Positions 6,064-12,942 of a stretch of 12,953 bases of DNA are shown piece after piece. A program made the translations under genes and the position numbers. Each line of letters opens with the position of its first letter. The first letter of the stretch is position 1. The notes under the pieces are model-generated. The model made no database searches. It saw only the letters and a program-made list of their open reading frames with translations, and was not told the origin of the DNA. The stretch lies in NCBI GenBank assembly GCA_964443245.1, contig CAYUEG010000111.1, positions 1 to 12,953 on the forward strand, in the 5' to 3' direction. The stretch comes from CANJDH01 sp964443245 (GTDB lineage Bacteria > Pseudomonadota > Gammaproteobacteria > Burkholderiales > JAEUOS01).

Positions 6064-7140
6064 TCAGACAGCCAGGGACGGGTAATCCGTATAGCCCTTG
6101 GGCCCGGGCAGATAGAAGGTGGACATGTCGGGCGCATTGAGTGCGGCACCGGCCTTCATGCGCGCCACCAGATCGGGATTGGCGAGGAAAGGCCGGCCAA
6201 ACGCAATCAGGTCTGCCTGCCCGGCTTGCAGCGCGGCTTCGGCGCTGGTGGCATCGAAGCCACCCGCCAGGATGAAGGTGCCCTTGAACTCGGCATGCAT
6301 CTGGGCCTTCAGGCTGGCCGGAACGGCGGGTGCGCCCATGGCGGAATGGTCCAGCACGTGCAGATAGGCGAGACCGAGCGCCGACAGCGCCTTGGTCAAG
6401 GCCAGGTACTGGGCATCCACATCGGCATAGCCGCCGGTGCTGTTGAAGGCGCCGTAGGGCGAGAGGCGAATGCCGACCCGCTCGGCGCCGATCGCCGCTG
6501 CCGTCGCGCGTGCGACTTCGAGCGCAAAGCGGTTGCGGCCCTCGATGCTGCCGCCGTAGCCATCCGTGCGCCGGTTCACGTTGGCGTTGAGAAACTGCTC
6601 GATCAGGTAGCCGTTGGCCGCGTGCAGTTCGACGCCGTCGAAACCGGCTTCGATCGCCAGACGTGCCGATTGCGCATACTCCGCCACCGCCTTGGCAATG
6701 TCTTCGCTGGTCATCGCGCGCGGCGGGGTGTGCGGCTGCATGCCCTTGGCGTCGGTATACATTTCGCCCGGGCAGGCCTCAGGGCTCGGCCCGACCACCT
6801 CTGCGCCGGCGGGCAGGTTGCCCTGCGCCGTGACGCGCCCGGTATGCATCAGCTGCACAAAGATCTTCCCGCCCTTGGCGTGCACGGCATCGGTGACCAG
6901 CTTCCAGCCACGCACCTGCTCCGCGTTGTACAGCCCGGGAATGCGCGGATAGCCCAGGCCGTTGGGCGAGGGCGAGGTCCCTTCGGTAATGATCAGCCCG
7001 GCGGTGGCGCGCTGGCCGTAATACTCGGCCATCAGTGCATTGGGCGTATTGGTATCGACGGCGCGGCTGCGCGTCATCGGCGACATGACGGTACGGTTGT
7101 TGAGTTTGAGTGCGCCATGTGCATAGGCTTCGAACAACAT
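6064..7140 (-). CDS. Old Yellow Enzyme family ene-reductase (NADH:flavin oxidoreductase, alkene reductase)
   Basis: A 358-residue FMN-dependent TIM-barrel protein, the usual OYE length. Visible active-site residues are Thr23 in MSPMTRSR, Gln97 in FVQLMHTGR, the substrate-binding pair His173/Asn176 and Tyr178 in LHAANGYLIEQF, Arg225 in RLSP, and the C-terminal flavin-phosphate segment with AFGRPFLANPDL (313-324). Family members reduce activated C=C bonds of enones, maleimides, nitro-olefins or nitrate esters using NAD(P)H; the substrate here is unknown. The frame is open back to 7335, but ATG 7140 starts the conserved domain (MLFEAY) and has AGGGG about 10 nt upstream, so the shorter form is chosen. 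It is divergent from Bug 2 across a 262-bp region and convergent with Bug 1. It may act on an unsaturated acid taken up by these receptors, which is inference. Confidence 0.93.
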   Translation of the reverse strand: MLFEAYAHGALKLNNRTVMSPMTRSRAVDTNTPNALMAEYYGQRATAGLIITEGTSPSPNGLGYPRIPGLYNAEQVRGWKLVTDAVHAKGGKIFVQLMHTGRVTAQGNLPAGAEVVGPSPEACPGEMYTDAKGMQPHTPPRAMTSEDIAKAVAEYAQSARLAIEAGFDGVELHAANGYLIEQFLNANVNRRTDGYGGSIEGRNRFALEVARATAAAIGAERVGIRLSPYGAFNSTGGYADVDAQYLALTKALSALGLAYLHVLDHSAMGAPAVPASLKAQMHAEFKGTFILAGGFDATSAEAALQAGQADLIAFGRPFLANPDLVARMKAGAALNAPDMSTFYLPGPKGYTDYPSLAV

Positions 7141-7402
7141 GAGGAGTGACCCCTGGTGAGTGGAAAGATGGGTGTAAATGGGTGCACATCGCGCAATTGC
7201 AAGAGCGCCCGGGTTGCTGCACCCACGCCCGGGAATGGTGCGCAATCGTCCATGCCAAGGCATCCTGCGGCACCGGCCGGGGCAGGTTTGTCCGCTCGGG
7301 TGTGATAGCCTGACGCATGTTGTCTTGTGGTGCACGCCGGGAGATGCCGCAGTCGGCTGGGGTGTACATCAACTCCGTTTAATTGTGGAAGGTGAATGAT
7401 TG
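7141..7402. promoter_or_regulatory. 262-bp divergent intergenic region between ene-reductase and Bug 2, rich in symmetry elements
   Basis: No gene is evident here. It must hold the promoters of the leftward ene-reductase and probably those of the rightward Bug 2-VOC pair. Elements seen: an inverted repeat GGGTGCA (7180-7186) with TGCACCC (7218-7224); an 8-bp palindrome GCAATTGC (7193-7200); the heptamer GCGCAAT twice (7191-7197 and 7240-7246); and an interrupted palindrome ATGCC-AA-GGCAT (7252-7263). A -10-like TTTAAT lies at 7378-7383, but no matching -35 was found. These could be operator sites for a regulator encoded elsewhere; none is identified. Confidence 0.35.
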
Positions 7403-8386
7403 ATGAACCGGATTTTTCGCTCCATTGTCGTTGGCATCATCGGCGTAACCTCTCTCGCCTGGTCGGCGCTGGCGCCAGCGCAATCGGGGGCCGCGGCAAA
7501 CTGGCCCACACGCCCGGTACGCCTGATCGTGCCGTTCGCGCCAGGCGGCCCGCCGGATACGGTGGCGCGCCTGATCAGCCAGCAGCTCGGTGACATTCTC
7601 GGCCAGCCGATCGTGGTCGAAAACCGCCCGGGCGGCGGTGGCAACATCGGCACCGTGGCGGTGGCCAAGTCGCCGGCGGACGGGCACACCGTACTGTTCA
7701 CCTCGTCCGCATTTGCCGTCAATGCCAACTTCCCCGAATCGGGCTACAGCGATCGTGACTTTGCTCCCGTGACGGTGGTGGCGGCCCAGCCGAACGTGAT
7801 CATCGTGCATCCGAGTGTGACGGCGAAAACGCCGGCCGAGCTGTTTGCCCATGCGAAATCGGCCAAGATCGCATTTGCCTCGCCCGGCAGCGGTACCACG
7901 CCGCACCTGACAGGCGAGAACCTGTTCAACATCGTCGGCAAGACGGGCATGCCGGCCGCCCATTTCCGCGGCGCCGGCCCGGCCGCTGCAGCAGTGGTCG
8001 CGGGTGAACCACCGGTCGGTTCGCTCGCCGTGACTGCGCCCCTGCAGTTCATCAAGGCCGGGCGCTTACGCGCCATTGCGGTGTCCAGCCTCAAGCGCAT
8101 TCCAGTGCTGCCCGACGTTCCCACGCTGGCCGAACTGGGCTTTCCGGGCATGGCGGACTACACCTGGGTCGGGGCCTTCCTGCCGGCCGGCACACCGGCG
8201 CCGATTGTGCAAAAGCTGTTTGATGCCATCCAGCGGGCAACGCAAAACCCGGATACTGCAGCCCGCATTGCCGGTCTGGCGTTTGAGTCGATCACCGAAC
8301 CGCCGGCGCGCACGACGGACTATGTGAAGGAAGAGATCGTCAAGTGGGGCAAGGTGGTGCGCGAAACCGGGGTCAAGCCCGAGTAA
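7403..8386 (+). CDS. Bug/TctC-family periplasmic solute-binding receptor (Bug 2, orphan)
   Basis: A 327-residue Bug receptor. The N-terminus is a Sec-type signal peptide: Arg at 3 and 6, a hydrophobic core at about 8-20 and cleavage near APAQS (24-28). Hallmarks are VPFAPGGPPD (43-52) and ENRPGGGG (73-80), then SPADGHT. The usual GGG of the first motif is GGP here, a change in the loop that contacts the ligand in Bug structures. No TctA/TctB genes adjoin it. ATG 7403 is chosen over the in-frame TTG three bases earlier because it is the better start codon and GGAAGG (7387-7392) is 10 nt upstream. A VOC-family gene follows after 32 bp, very probably in the same transcript. The ligand is unknown; Bug 1 and Bug 3 differ clearly in sequence, so all three probably bind different solutes. 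Confidence 0.94.
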   Translation: MNRIFRSIVVGIIGVTSLAWSALAPAQSGAAANWPTRPVRLIVPFAPGGPPDTVARLISQQLGDILGQPIVVENRPGGGGNIGTVAVAKSPADGHTVLFTSSAFAVNANFPESGYSDRDFAPVTVVAAQPNVIIVHPSVTAKTPAELFAHAKSAKIAFASPGSGTTPHLTGENLFNIVGKTGMPAAHFRGAGPAAAAVVAGEPPVGSLAVTAPLQFIKAGRLRAIAVSSLKRIPVLPDVPTLAELGFPGMADYTWVGAFLPAGTPAPIVQKLFDAIQRATQNPDTAARIAGLAFESITEPPARTTDYVKEEIVKWGKVVRETGVKPE

Positions 8387-8418
8387 CCAGCGGGCCGATC
8401 CAATCTGGAGCATGTGAG

Positions 8419-8817
8419 ATGGCAAAACTGCGGCATATCGCCCTGTCCGTACCCGACCCGCATAAATCCGCGAAGTTCTATTGCGACGCGCTTGACATGA
8501 AGATCGTCGGTGAAGCCAACTCTGCCACGGCCACGGGTTTTTACTTGTCCGATGGCACCATCAGCCTGGCGCTGCTCAAGTATCGCAGCGATGCACCCGC
8601 CGGGCCGCGCGGCAAGGACTTTGTCGGCCTGCATCACATGGGGTTCCTCTGTGAGGACCTTGCGTCACAAAGTGAGCAGGTCGAATCGAGTGGCGCGACC
8701 CTGTTTCAGGACGTGCCCTCCGGCAAGACCACCGAGTATTACGAGAAGAAGTACACCGATCCTGACGGCATCATCTTCGACATCACCCATTCGGGCTGGA
8801 AGGGCGCGCAGCGCTAG
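8419..8817 (+). CDS. VOC-superfamily (glyoxalase/extradiol dioxygenase fold) protein
   Basis: A 132-residue single-unit VOC protein. It begins KLRHIALSVPDP (His6 at the first metal position), continues with a central GLHHMGF (His72/His73, second metal position), and ends with DPDGIIFDITHSGW, where the last metal-ligand position would be Asp121 instead of the usual Glu. SAKFYCDALDMKIV is the standard helix and strand after the first ligand. Family activities include lyases, isomerases, epimerases and ring-cleaving dioxygenases; none can be assigned. GGAG (8407-8410) lies 8 nt before the ATG. The frame extends upstream to 8344, inside the Bug 2 gene, but the domain begins at 8419. The gene lies 32 bp after Bug 2 and its stop is only 28 bp from the convergent dehydrogenase gene, leaving little room for a terminator. 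Confidence 0.88.
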   Translation: MAKLRHIALSVPDPHKSAKFYCDALDMKIVGEANSATATGFYLSDGTISLALLKYRSDAPAGPRGKDFVGLHHMGFLCEDLASQSEQVESSGATLFQDVPSGKTTEYYEKKYTDPDGIIFDITHSGWKGAQR

Positions 8818-8845
8818 CACTGCACGTCCTCTCCCCGCCCTGGGG

Positions 8846-9802
8846 TCAGGCGCCAATTGTTTCCGGTACTTCCGTCAGCAGCGGCTTGCCGGCAAACCAG
8901 GCGTCCAGGTTGTCCACGACCAGCTGGCCCATGGCGGTGCGGGTGAACACGGTGCCACTGCCGACATGCGGTTGCAGCACCACGTTGTCAAGCTTGAAGA
9001 ATTCTTCGGACATGCGTGGCTCATCGGCGAACACGTCCAGCCCGGCACCGGCGATGGTGCCGTCCTGCAAGGCTTTCAGCAGGGCCGGTTCGTCCACGTT
9101 CGAGCCCCGCGACACGTTGATCAGGTAGCCTTTCTTGCCCAGCGCGGCGAGCACCTCGGCGTTGACCAGGTTGGCGGTGGCCTTGCCGCCCGGGAGGATC
9201 AGCAACAGTACGCGCACAGCCCGGGCCATGTCCTTGAGGTCGGCAAAGTACTCGTAGGGCACGCCGGCCTGCTTGTTGCGCCCGTGGTACACGACCTTCA
9301 TGCCGAACCCTTCGGCGCGTTTGGCGATGGCCTTGCCAATGCGGCCCAGGCCGACGATGCCCAGGGTCTCGCCCCATACCTTGTCAGTCAGTGGTGCGTT
9401 GCCCTTGAGCCACTTGCCTTCGCGCACAAACCGGTCGTTGAAGATGGCGCGGCGCACGGTGGCCAGCACCAGCATCATGGAGGTATCGGCGACGCATTCG
9501 TTGAGCACGTCCGGCGTGTTGGTCACCCTGACACCGGCAGCCTTGGCGGCGGCGGTATCGACACCGTCGTAGCCGACGCCGAAACATGAAACGATCTTCA
9601 GCTTGGGCAGGGCGCGAATCTCGGCGGCGTTGATGCCGGAAGAGCCGGAGGTCGCCACGGCAACACAGGTGTCCTTCAGCGAGGCGAGCAGCCCGGGCTT
9701 GTCCTGCGCTTCCCAGTAGCGGTGCACGTTGTACTTTTCCGCCAGCTGGGTCATGGTGGGCGGGAAGATCGGGGCCATCAACAGCAAATCTTGTTTGGAC
9801 AT
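8846..9802 (-). CDS. D-isomer-specific 2-hydroxyacid dehydrogenase (hydroxypyruvate/glyoxylate reductase-like)
   Basis: A 318-residue protein of the family's usual length. The nucleotide-binding glycine motif GLGRIG is at 151-156. The catalytic set is Arg232 in NVSRGS, Glu261 in DVFADEP and His279 in LQPHVGSGT. After the second Rossmann strand the sequence is YHGRNK (172-177): an Arg rather than an acidic residue, suggesting a preference for NADP(H). The reaction would be 2-oxoacid to D-2-hydroxyacid or the reverse; glyoxylate or hydroxypyruvate are plausible but unproven substrates. It is the last gene of the leftward tctC-tctB-tctA unit, 76 bp behind tctA with a hairpin repeat in the gap. 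ATG 9802 is the natural N-terminus (MSKQDLLLM), but no Shine-Dalgarno is visible upstream on this strand. It may metabolise the acid imported by TctCBA, which is inference. Confidence 0.92.
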   Translation of the reverse strand: MSKQDLLLMAPIFPPTMTQLAEKYNVHRYWEAQDKPGLLASLKDTCVAVATSGSSGINAAEIRALPKLKIVSCFGVGYDGVDTAAAKAAGVRVTNTPDVLNECVADTSMMLVLATVRRAIFNDRFVREGKWLKGNAPLTDKVWGETLGIVGLGRIGKAIAKRAEGFGMKVVYHGRNKQAGVPYEYFADLKDMARAVRVLLLILPGGKATANLVNAEVLAALGKKGYLINVSRGSNVDEPALLKALQDGTIAGAGLDVFADEPRMSEEFFKLDNVVLQPHVGSGTVFTRTAMGQLVVDNLDAWFAGKPLLTEVPETIGA

Positions 9803-9840
9803 GGGGGATCAGTGAAAGGTTGAAATGACAGACGACAGGG

Positions 9841-9890
9841 CTAAAACCCTTGGTGGGAGCGGTTCCTGGCGCAATGGGTCAGGCCGCTCC
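9841..9890 (-). terminator. Hairpin repeat after tctA, containing dispersed repeat copy B (9841-9865)
   Basis: GGAGCGG (9856-9862) pairs with CCGCTCC (9884-9890), then after a 2-nt bulge CCTG (9865-9868) pairs with CAGG (9880-9883). The structure overlaps the tctA stop codon (9881-9879). On the minus strand it is followed by CACCAAGGGTTTTAG, with only a four-T run, so termination may be partial and allow read-through to the dehydrogenase gene. The repeat 9841-9865 matches 22 of 25 positions of copy A (5986-6010) and has the same orientation relative to the preceding transporter gene. Confidence 0.4.
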
Positions 9891-11378
9891 AGTGCGCAGG
9901 CGCCGCCATGCCCAGGCCAATACCGGCCAGAGCATGATGATAAAGGTGAAGATGGCCATCCACATGGCGATCGGCCGGGTAAAGAAGGTGGCGAAGCTGC
10001 CGTCCGACTTGATCAGGGAGGTGACGAAATTCTCTTCCATCATCGTGGCCAGGACCACGCCCAGAATCGCGGGGGCGACCGGGAAGCCGTTTTCTTCGAG
10101 GACAAACGCGGCCAGACCGAACACCAGAATCGTGCCGACACCGAACACCGTGTTGTTGATGGCAAAGCTGCCGACGATGCAGAACAGCAGGATGATGGGC
10201 ATCAGGATGTTGCGTGGCACCTGCAGAATCTTGACCGCCAGCTTGATGGTCATCCAGCCGAGCGGAATCATGATCAGGTTGGCCAGAATGAAGACGAAAA
10301 AGATCGCGTAGATGTTTTCCGGGTTGTTGAGGAAAATGGTCGGGCCCGGATTCAGGTTCTTCAGGTACAGCACGCCGATGGCAATCGCGGTGATCGAATC
10401 GCCCGGGATGCCGAACACGATGGCCGGAATCCAGGCCCCGCCGAGCGAAGAATTGTTGGCGGCCCCCGATTCGATGATGCCTTCGACATGGCCGGTCCCG
10501 AATTTTTCCGGCTCTTTCGAGAACTTCTTGCTCATGGCATAGCTCATCCATGACGCCATGTCGGCACCCGAACCCGGCTGGATGCCGATCACGACCCCGA
10601 GCGCATTGCCGCGCATCAGCGGCCATTTGTATTTCTTGATCAGGTCCCACATGCCGGCGAATACATTGCCGAGTTTCTGCACGGCGATTTTGGCCGGCGG
10701 ATCCATGTTCACCATGTAGCGCAGCAATTCCGACACGGCGAACATCCCGACCATCATCGGAATCAGGGAGACGCCCCCATTGAGTTCCGTGACGCCGAAG
10801 GTGAAGCGCGGGTAGGCGCCGGGGTTGTCTGCGCCGATGCTGGCAACCAGCAGCCCGAGGATCAGCGAGATCGACGCCTTGAGCACCGACGAATTGCCGA
10901 TGAAGACGGCCCCTGCCAGACCCAGCACGACCAGCCAGAAGTACTCGAAAGAGGAAAACTTGAGCGCAATCTCCGCCAGGCTCGGCGCGGCGAGAATCAG
11001 CACGAGCGTACCGAACAGGCCGCCCAGCGCAGAGAACACCAGGCCCGCCCCGAGGGCGAGCTCCGCCTGGCCCTTCAACGTCATCGCGTAGGCTTCGTCC
11101 GTGTACGCCGCCGAAGCGGGTGTTCCCGGAATCCGGAGCAGGGCGCCGGGAATGTCGCCCGAAAAGATCGCCATGGCTGTGGCGGTGACGATGGCCGCAA
11201 CGGCAGGCACCGGCGGCATGAAGAAGGTGACGGGCACCAGGAGCGCCGTGGCCATGGTCGCGGTGAGGCCGGGAATGGCACCGACCACCAGACCGAAGAT
11301 GGCGGAAAACAGGATCACCATCAGCACATAGGGGTCGAACACCAGGCCAAGTGCTTGGGTAAAGACGGTCCAGGTCAT
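9879..11378 (-). CDS. tctA: Tripartite tricarboxylate transporter large permease subunit TctA
   Basis: A 499-residue polytopic membrane protein, the standard TctA length (about 500, roughly 10-12 helices). The N-terminal signature GAIPGLTATMA is present near residues 27-37, followed by SGDIPGALLRIPGTPASAAYTD. The pseudo-repeat in the second half shows GIQPGSGADMASWMSY and later FGIPGDSITAIAIG, matching the two-fold design of the family. It is the ion-coupled translocating subunit that accepts ligand from a Bug/TctC receptor. The start at ATG 11378 has AAGAAGG about 7 nt upstream and lies 21 bp behind tctB, so the two are co-translated from one message. A symbol is given for the subunit, not the substrate: citrate or other tricarboxylate specificity cannot be inferred. 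The C-terminus (WAWRRLRTGAA) is a short basic cytoplasmic tail. The sequence is intact. Confidence 0.96.
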   Translation of the reverse strand: MTWTVFTQALGLVFDPYVLMVILFSAIFGLVVGAIPGLTATMATALLVPVTFFMPPVPAVAAIVTATAMAIFSGDIPGALLRIPGTPASAAYTDEAYAMTLKGQAELALGAGLVFSALGGLFGTLVLILAAPSLAEIALKFSSFEYFWLVVLGLAGAVFIGNSSVLKASISLILGLLVASIGADNPGAYPRFTFGVTELNGGVSLIPMMVGMFAVSELLRYMVNMDPPAKIAVQKLGNVFAGMWDLIKKYKWPLMRGNALGVVIGIQPGSGADMASWMSYAMSKKFSKEPEKFGTGHVEGIIESGAANNSSLGGAWIPAIVFGIPGDSITAIAIGVLYLKNLNPGPTIFLNNPENIYAIFFVFILANLIMIPLGWMTIKLAVKILQVPRNILMPIILLFCIVGSFAINNTVFGVGTILVFGLAAFVLEENGFPVAPAILGVVLATMMEENFVTSLIKSDGSFATFFTRPIAMWMAIFTFIIMLWPVLAWAWRRLRTGAA

Positions 11379-11399
11379 CGCGCAGCCTTCTTCGCAGGA

Positions 11400-11870
11400 T
11401 CAATACAGGATGGGCACGATGCCCCAGGGCAGCGGCACGCGCAGGCCCTTGTAGAAAATCAGGTGGATCACCAGCGTCGAGATCAGCGCGATCGGTACGA
11501 TCAGGCGCTGGCGCACGTCAAGGGACCAGAACAGGACGGCCAGAATCAGGGTGCCGCAAACCAGAAATCCGAGCTTGTCCGCTGCCAGCACGTAGAAGAG
11601 AAGGGCGCCGGCGGTCAGTACAAAATTGCGCACATGCCCGGGCGAGCGCAACCACGCCCCGCCCTCGATCCACGGCACCACGCCACGCGTCTTCCAGCCT
11701 TTGATGATCAGGGCAATCGCGCAACCGATCAGCAGCACGGCCAGAGCGCCGGGAAAGGCATTCGGCCCGTATTGCTGGCCCGGAATGGACGGATAGGTCC
11801 GCACGTCATTGAGTACGGCCAGCCCGAGCACAAGCAGCAGTACACCCCAGATGGTGTCGTTGAGTTTCAT
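11400..11870 (-). CDS. tctB: Tripartite tricarboxylate transporter small subunit TctB
   Basis: A 156-residue membrane protein of the usual TctB size, with about four hydrophobic segments (near residues 6-22, 40-58, 82-100 and 103-140 as a pair). The family-type loop after the first helix is present (YGPNAFPGALA), as is the C-terminal GLRVPLPWGIVPI. TctB is the poorly conserved small subunit that pairs with TctA in the inner membrane. It stands between tctC (73 bp upstream) and tctA (21 bp downstream). The tctC-tctB gap holds an intrinsic terminator at 11893-11921, so tctB and tctA probably depend on read-through from tctC. No strong Shine-Dalgarno is visible before ATG 11870. Weak translation signals would agree with low subunit levels relative to the receptor. 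Confidence 0.92.
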   Translation of the reverse strand: MKLNDTIWGVLLLVLGLAVLNDVRTYPSIPGQQYGPNAFPGALAVLLIGCAIALIIKGWKTRGVVPWIEGGAWLRSPGHVRNFVLTAGALLFYVLAADKLGFLVCGTLILAVLFWSLDVRQRLIVPIALISTLVIHLIFYKGLRVPLPWGIVPILY

Positions 11871-11892
11871 GTGAACCCGGTGAAGAACGCAG

Positions 11893-11921
11893 AAAAAACT
11901 CCCCGCGCAAGGGCGGGGAGT
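11893..11921 (-). terminator. Rho-independent terminator/attenuator between tctC and tctB
   Basis: On the minus strand ACTCCCCGC (11921-11913) and GCGGGGAGT (11906-11898) form a perfect 9-bp, GC-rich stem with a 6-nt loop, followed at once by TTTTT (11897-11893). This is a textbook intrinsic terminator, starting 22 nt after the tctC stop. As it lies inside the tctCBA unit it would cut most transcripts after the receptor gene and let a fraction continue into tctBA. Confidence 0.85.
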
Positions 11922-11943
11922 ATCGCTTGCAGGTCAGGCAGAT

Positions 11944-12927
11944 CTACTTCGCCAATCCCACTGCCTTCATGACCTCGCCCATGCCCTTGCTGCCGGCTTC
12001 CATGAACGCCATTTGCTGGTCCGGCGGCAGGTACAGCAGGCCGAAGCCGCGCTGCCCCATGAAGTCCTGAAACTCCTTGCTGTCGTAGATTTTCTTGAAT
12101 GCCGCCGAGAGGCGGGTGGCGGCTTCCGCCGGGATGCCCTTGGGGGCGGCCATGCCGCGCCATGCACCTACCGTCCAGTTGCTGCCAGTAGCCGACTTCA
12201 GGGTCGGCACGTTCGGGAACAGTTTGTCCGGGTTCTCGGCCATGATGGCGAGCGGACGTGCCTTGCCGGCATCAATCATTGCGCGTGCTTCAGGGAGCGA
12301 GCAGGTGACGAACTCGATGCCGCCCGCCACCAGATCGGTCATGGCCGGGGCTGCGCCGTTGGACGGCACCCACGGAGAGGCGTCCGGCGGAATCCGGTTG
12401 GAATTGAGCATGCCCGCCAGCGCCAGGTGCCAGATACCGCCCTGGCCGGTGCCCGAGGACTTGAACTTGCCCGGATTGTTGCGAATCGCATTGAGCACGT
12501 CATTGACGGTCTTGTAGGGCGCATCGGCGCGTACCGTCACGCCGGCCGGATCCATGTTCATCAGGCCGAGCGGGGTGTAGTTGGTGTGGTTGAGCTTGGT
12601 CAGCCCGGCGTGATGCATCATGGTGATCTCCACCGTGATCATGCCGAGGGTGTAGCCGTCGGGCGCGGCTTCGGCAATCGCCGAATGGCCGACCACGCCG
12701 CTGCCGCCAGTGCGGTTGACGACGTTGACCGGCTGGCCCAGTTCCTTTTCCAGCAGCGTGCCGATGATGCGCGCCGTCTGGTCCGTACCGCCCCCTGCGC
12801 CCCACGGCACGATGATCTGGAGCGGCCGGTTGGGGTAGTTCTGCGCGTGGGCGGAGGTGGCAGCGGCGCCAATGCCGATCGCCGCCAGCGCGGCGGCACC
12901 CAGTTTGACCAATGTTCTGCGTTGCAT
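11944..12927 (-). CDS. tctC: Bug/TctC-family periplasmic receptor of the TctCBA transporter (Bug 3)
   Basis: A 327-residue Bug receptor. The signal peptide has a twin-arginine-like start (MQRRTLVKLG), a long Ala/Ile core and an AHA cleavage site at 26-28, so Tat export is possible. The first hallmark is VPWGAGGGTD (40-49), a variant with Trp and Ala in place of the Phe-Ala-Pro of Bugs 1 and 2; the second is VNRTGGSG (70-77), followed by APDGY. It directly precedes tctB and tctA, so it is the likely cognate receptor of that transporter. A strong Shine-Dalgarno AAGGAGGAG (12942-12934) lies 6 nt before ATG 12927, much better than the sites before tctB and the dehydrogenase gene. Its promoter is beyond the right edge. 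An intrinsic terminator directly follows it. The ligand is probably an organic acid, not determinable here. Confidence 0.96.
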   Translation of the reverse strand: MQRRTLVKLGAAALAAIGIGAAATSAHAQNYPNRPLQIIVPWGAGGGTDQTARIIGTLLEKELGQPVNVVNRTGGSGVVGHSAIAEAAPDGYTLGMITVEITMMHHAGLTKLNHTNYTPLGLMNMDPAGVTVRADAPYKTVNDVLNAIRNNPGKFKSSGTGQGGIWHLALAGMLNSNRIPPDASPWVPSNGAAPAMTDLVAGGIEFVTCSLPEARAMIDAGKARPLAIMAENPDKLFPNVPTLKSATGSNWTVGAWRGMAAPKGIPAEAATRLSAAFKKIYDSKEFQDFMGQRGFGLLYLPPDQQMAFMEAGSKGMGEVMKAVGLAK

Positions 12928-12933
12928 GTTTGT

Positions 12934-12942
12934 CTCCTCCTT
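12934..12942 (-). promoter_or_regulatory. Strong Shine-Dalgarno of tctC
   Basis: AAGGAGGAG on the minus strand, 6 nt before ATG 12927, is the best ribosome binding site found near any gene here. It fits high output of the periplasmic receptor compared with TctB and TctA, which lie behind a terminator. Confidence 0.7.

Noticed and set aside
6226..7149. A 307-codon plus-strand frame opposite the ene-reductase
   Set aside because: Antisense shadow of a gene with complete Old Yellow Enzyme active-site residues.
7141..7335. An N-terminal extension of the ene-reductase to ATG 7335
   Set aside because: The added 65 residues resemble no OYE N-terminus, and ATG 7140 has a ribosome site and the normal family start.
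8510..9589. A 359-codon plus-strand open frame across the VOC and dehydrogenase genes
   Set aside because: It is out of frame with the VOC gene and antisense to a dehydrogenase with an intact catalytic set.
9841..11403. A 520-codon minus-strand frame overlapping tctA almost entirely
   Set aside because: It is a frame-shifted shadow of tctA, rich in Arg, Gly and Asp and without membrane segments; the tctA frame has every family motif.
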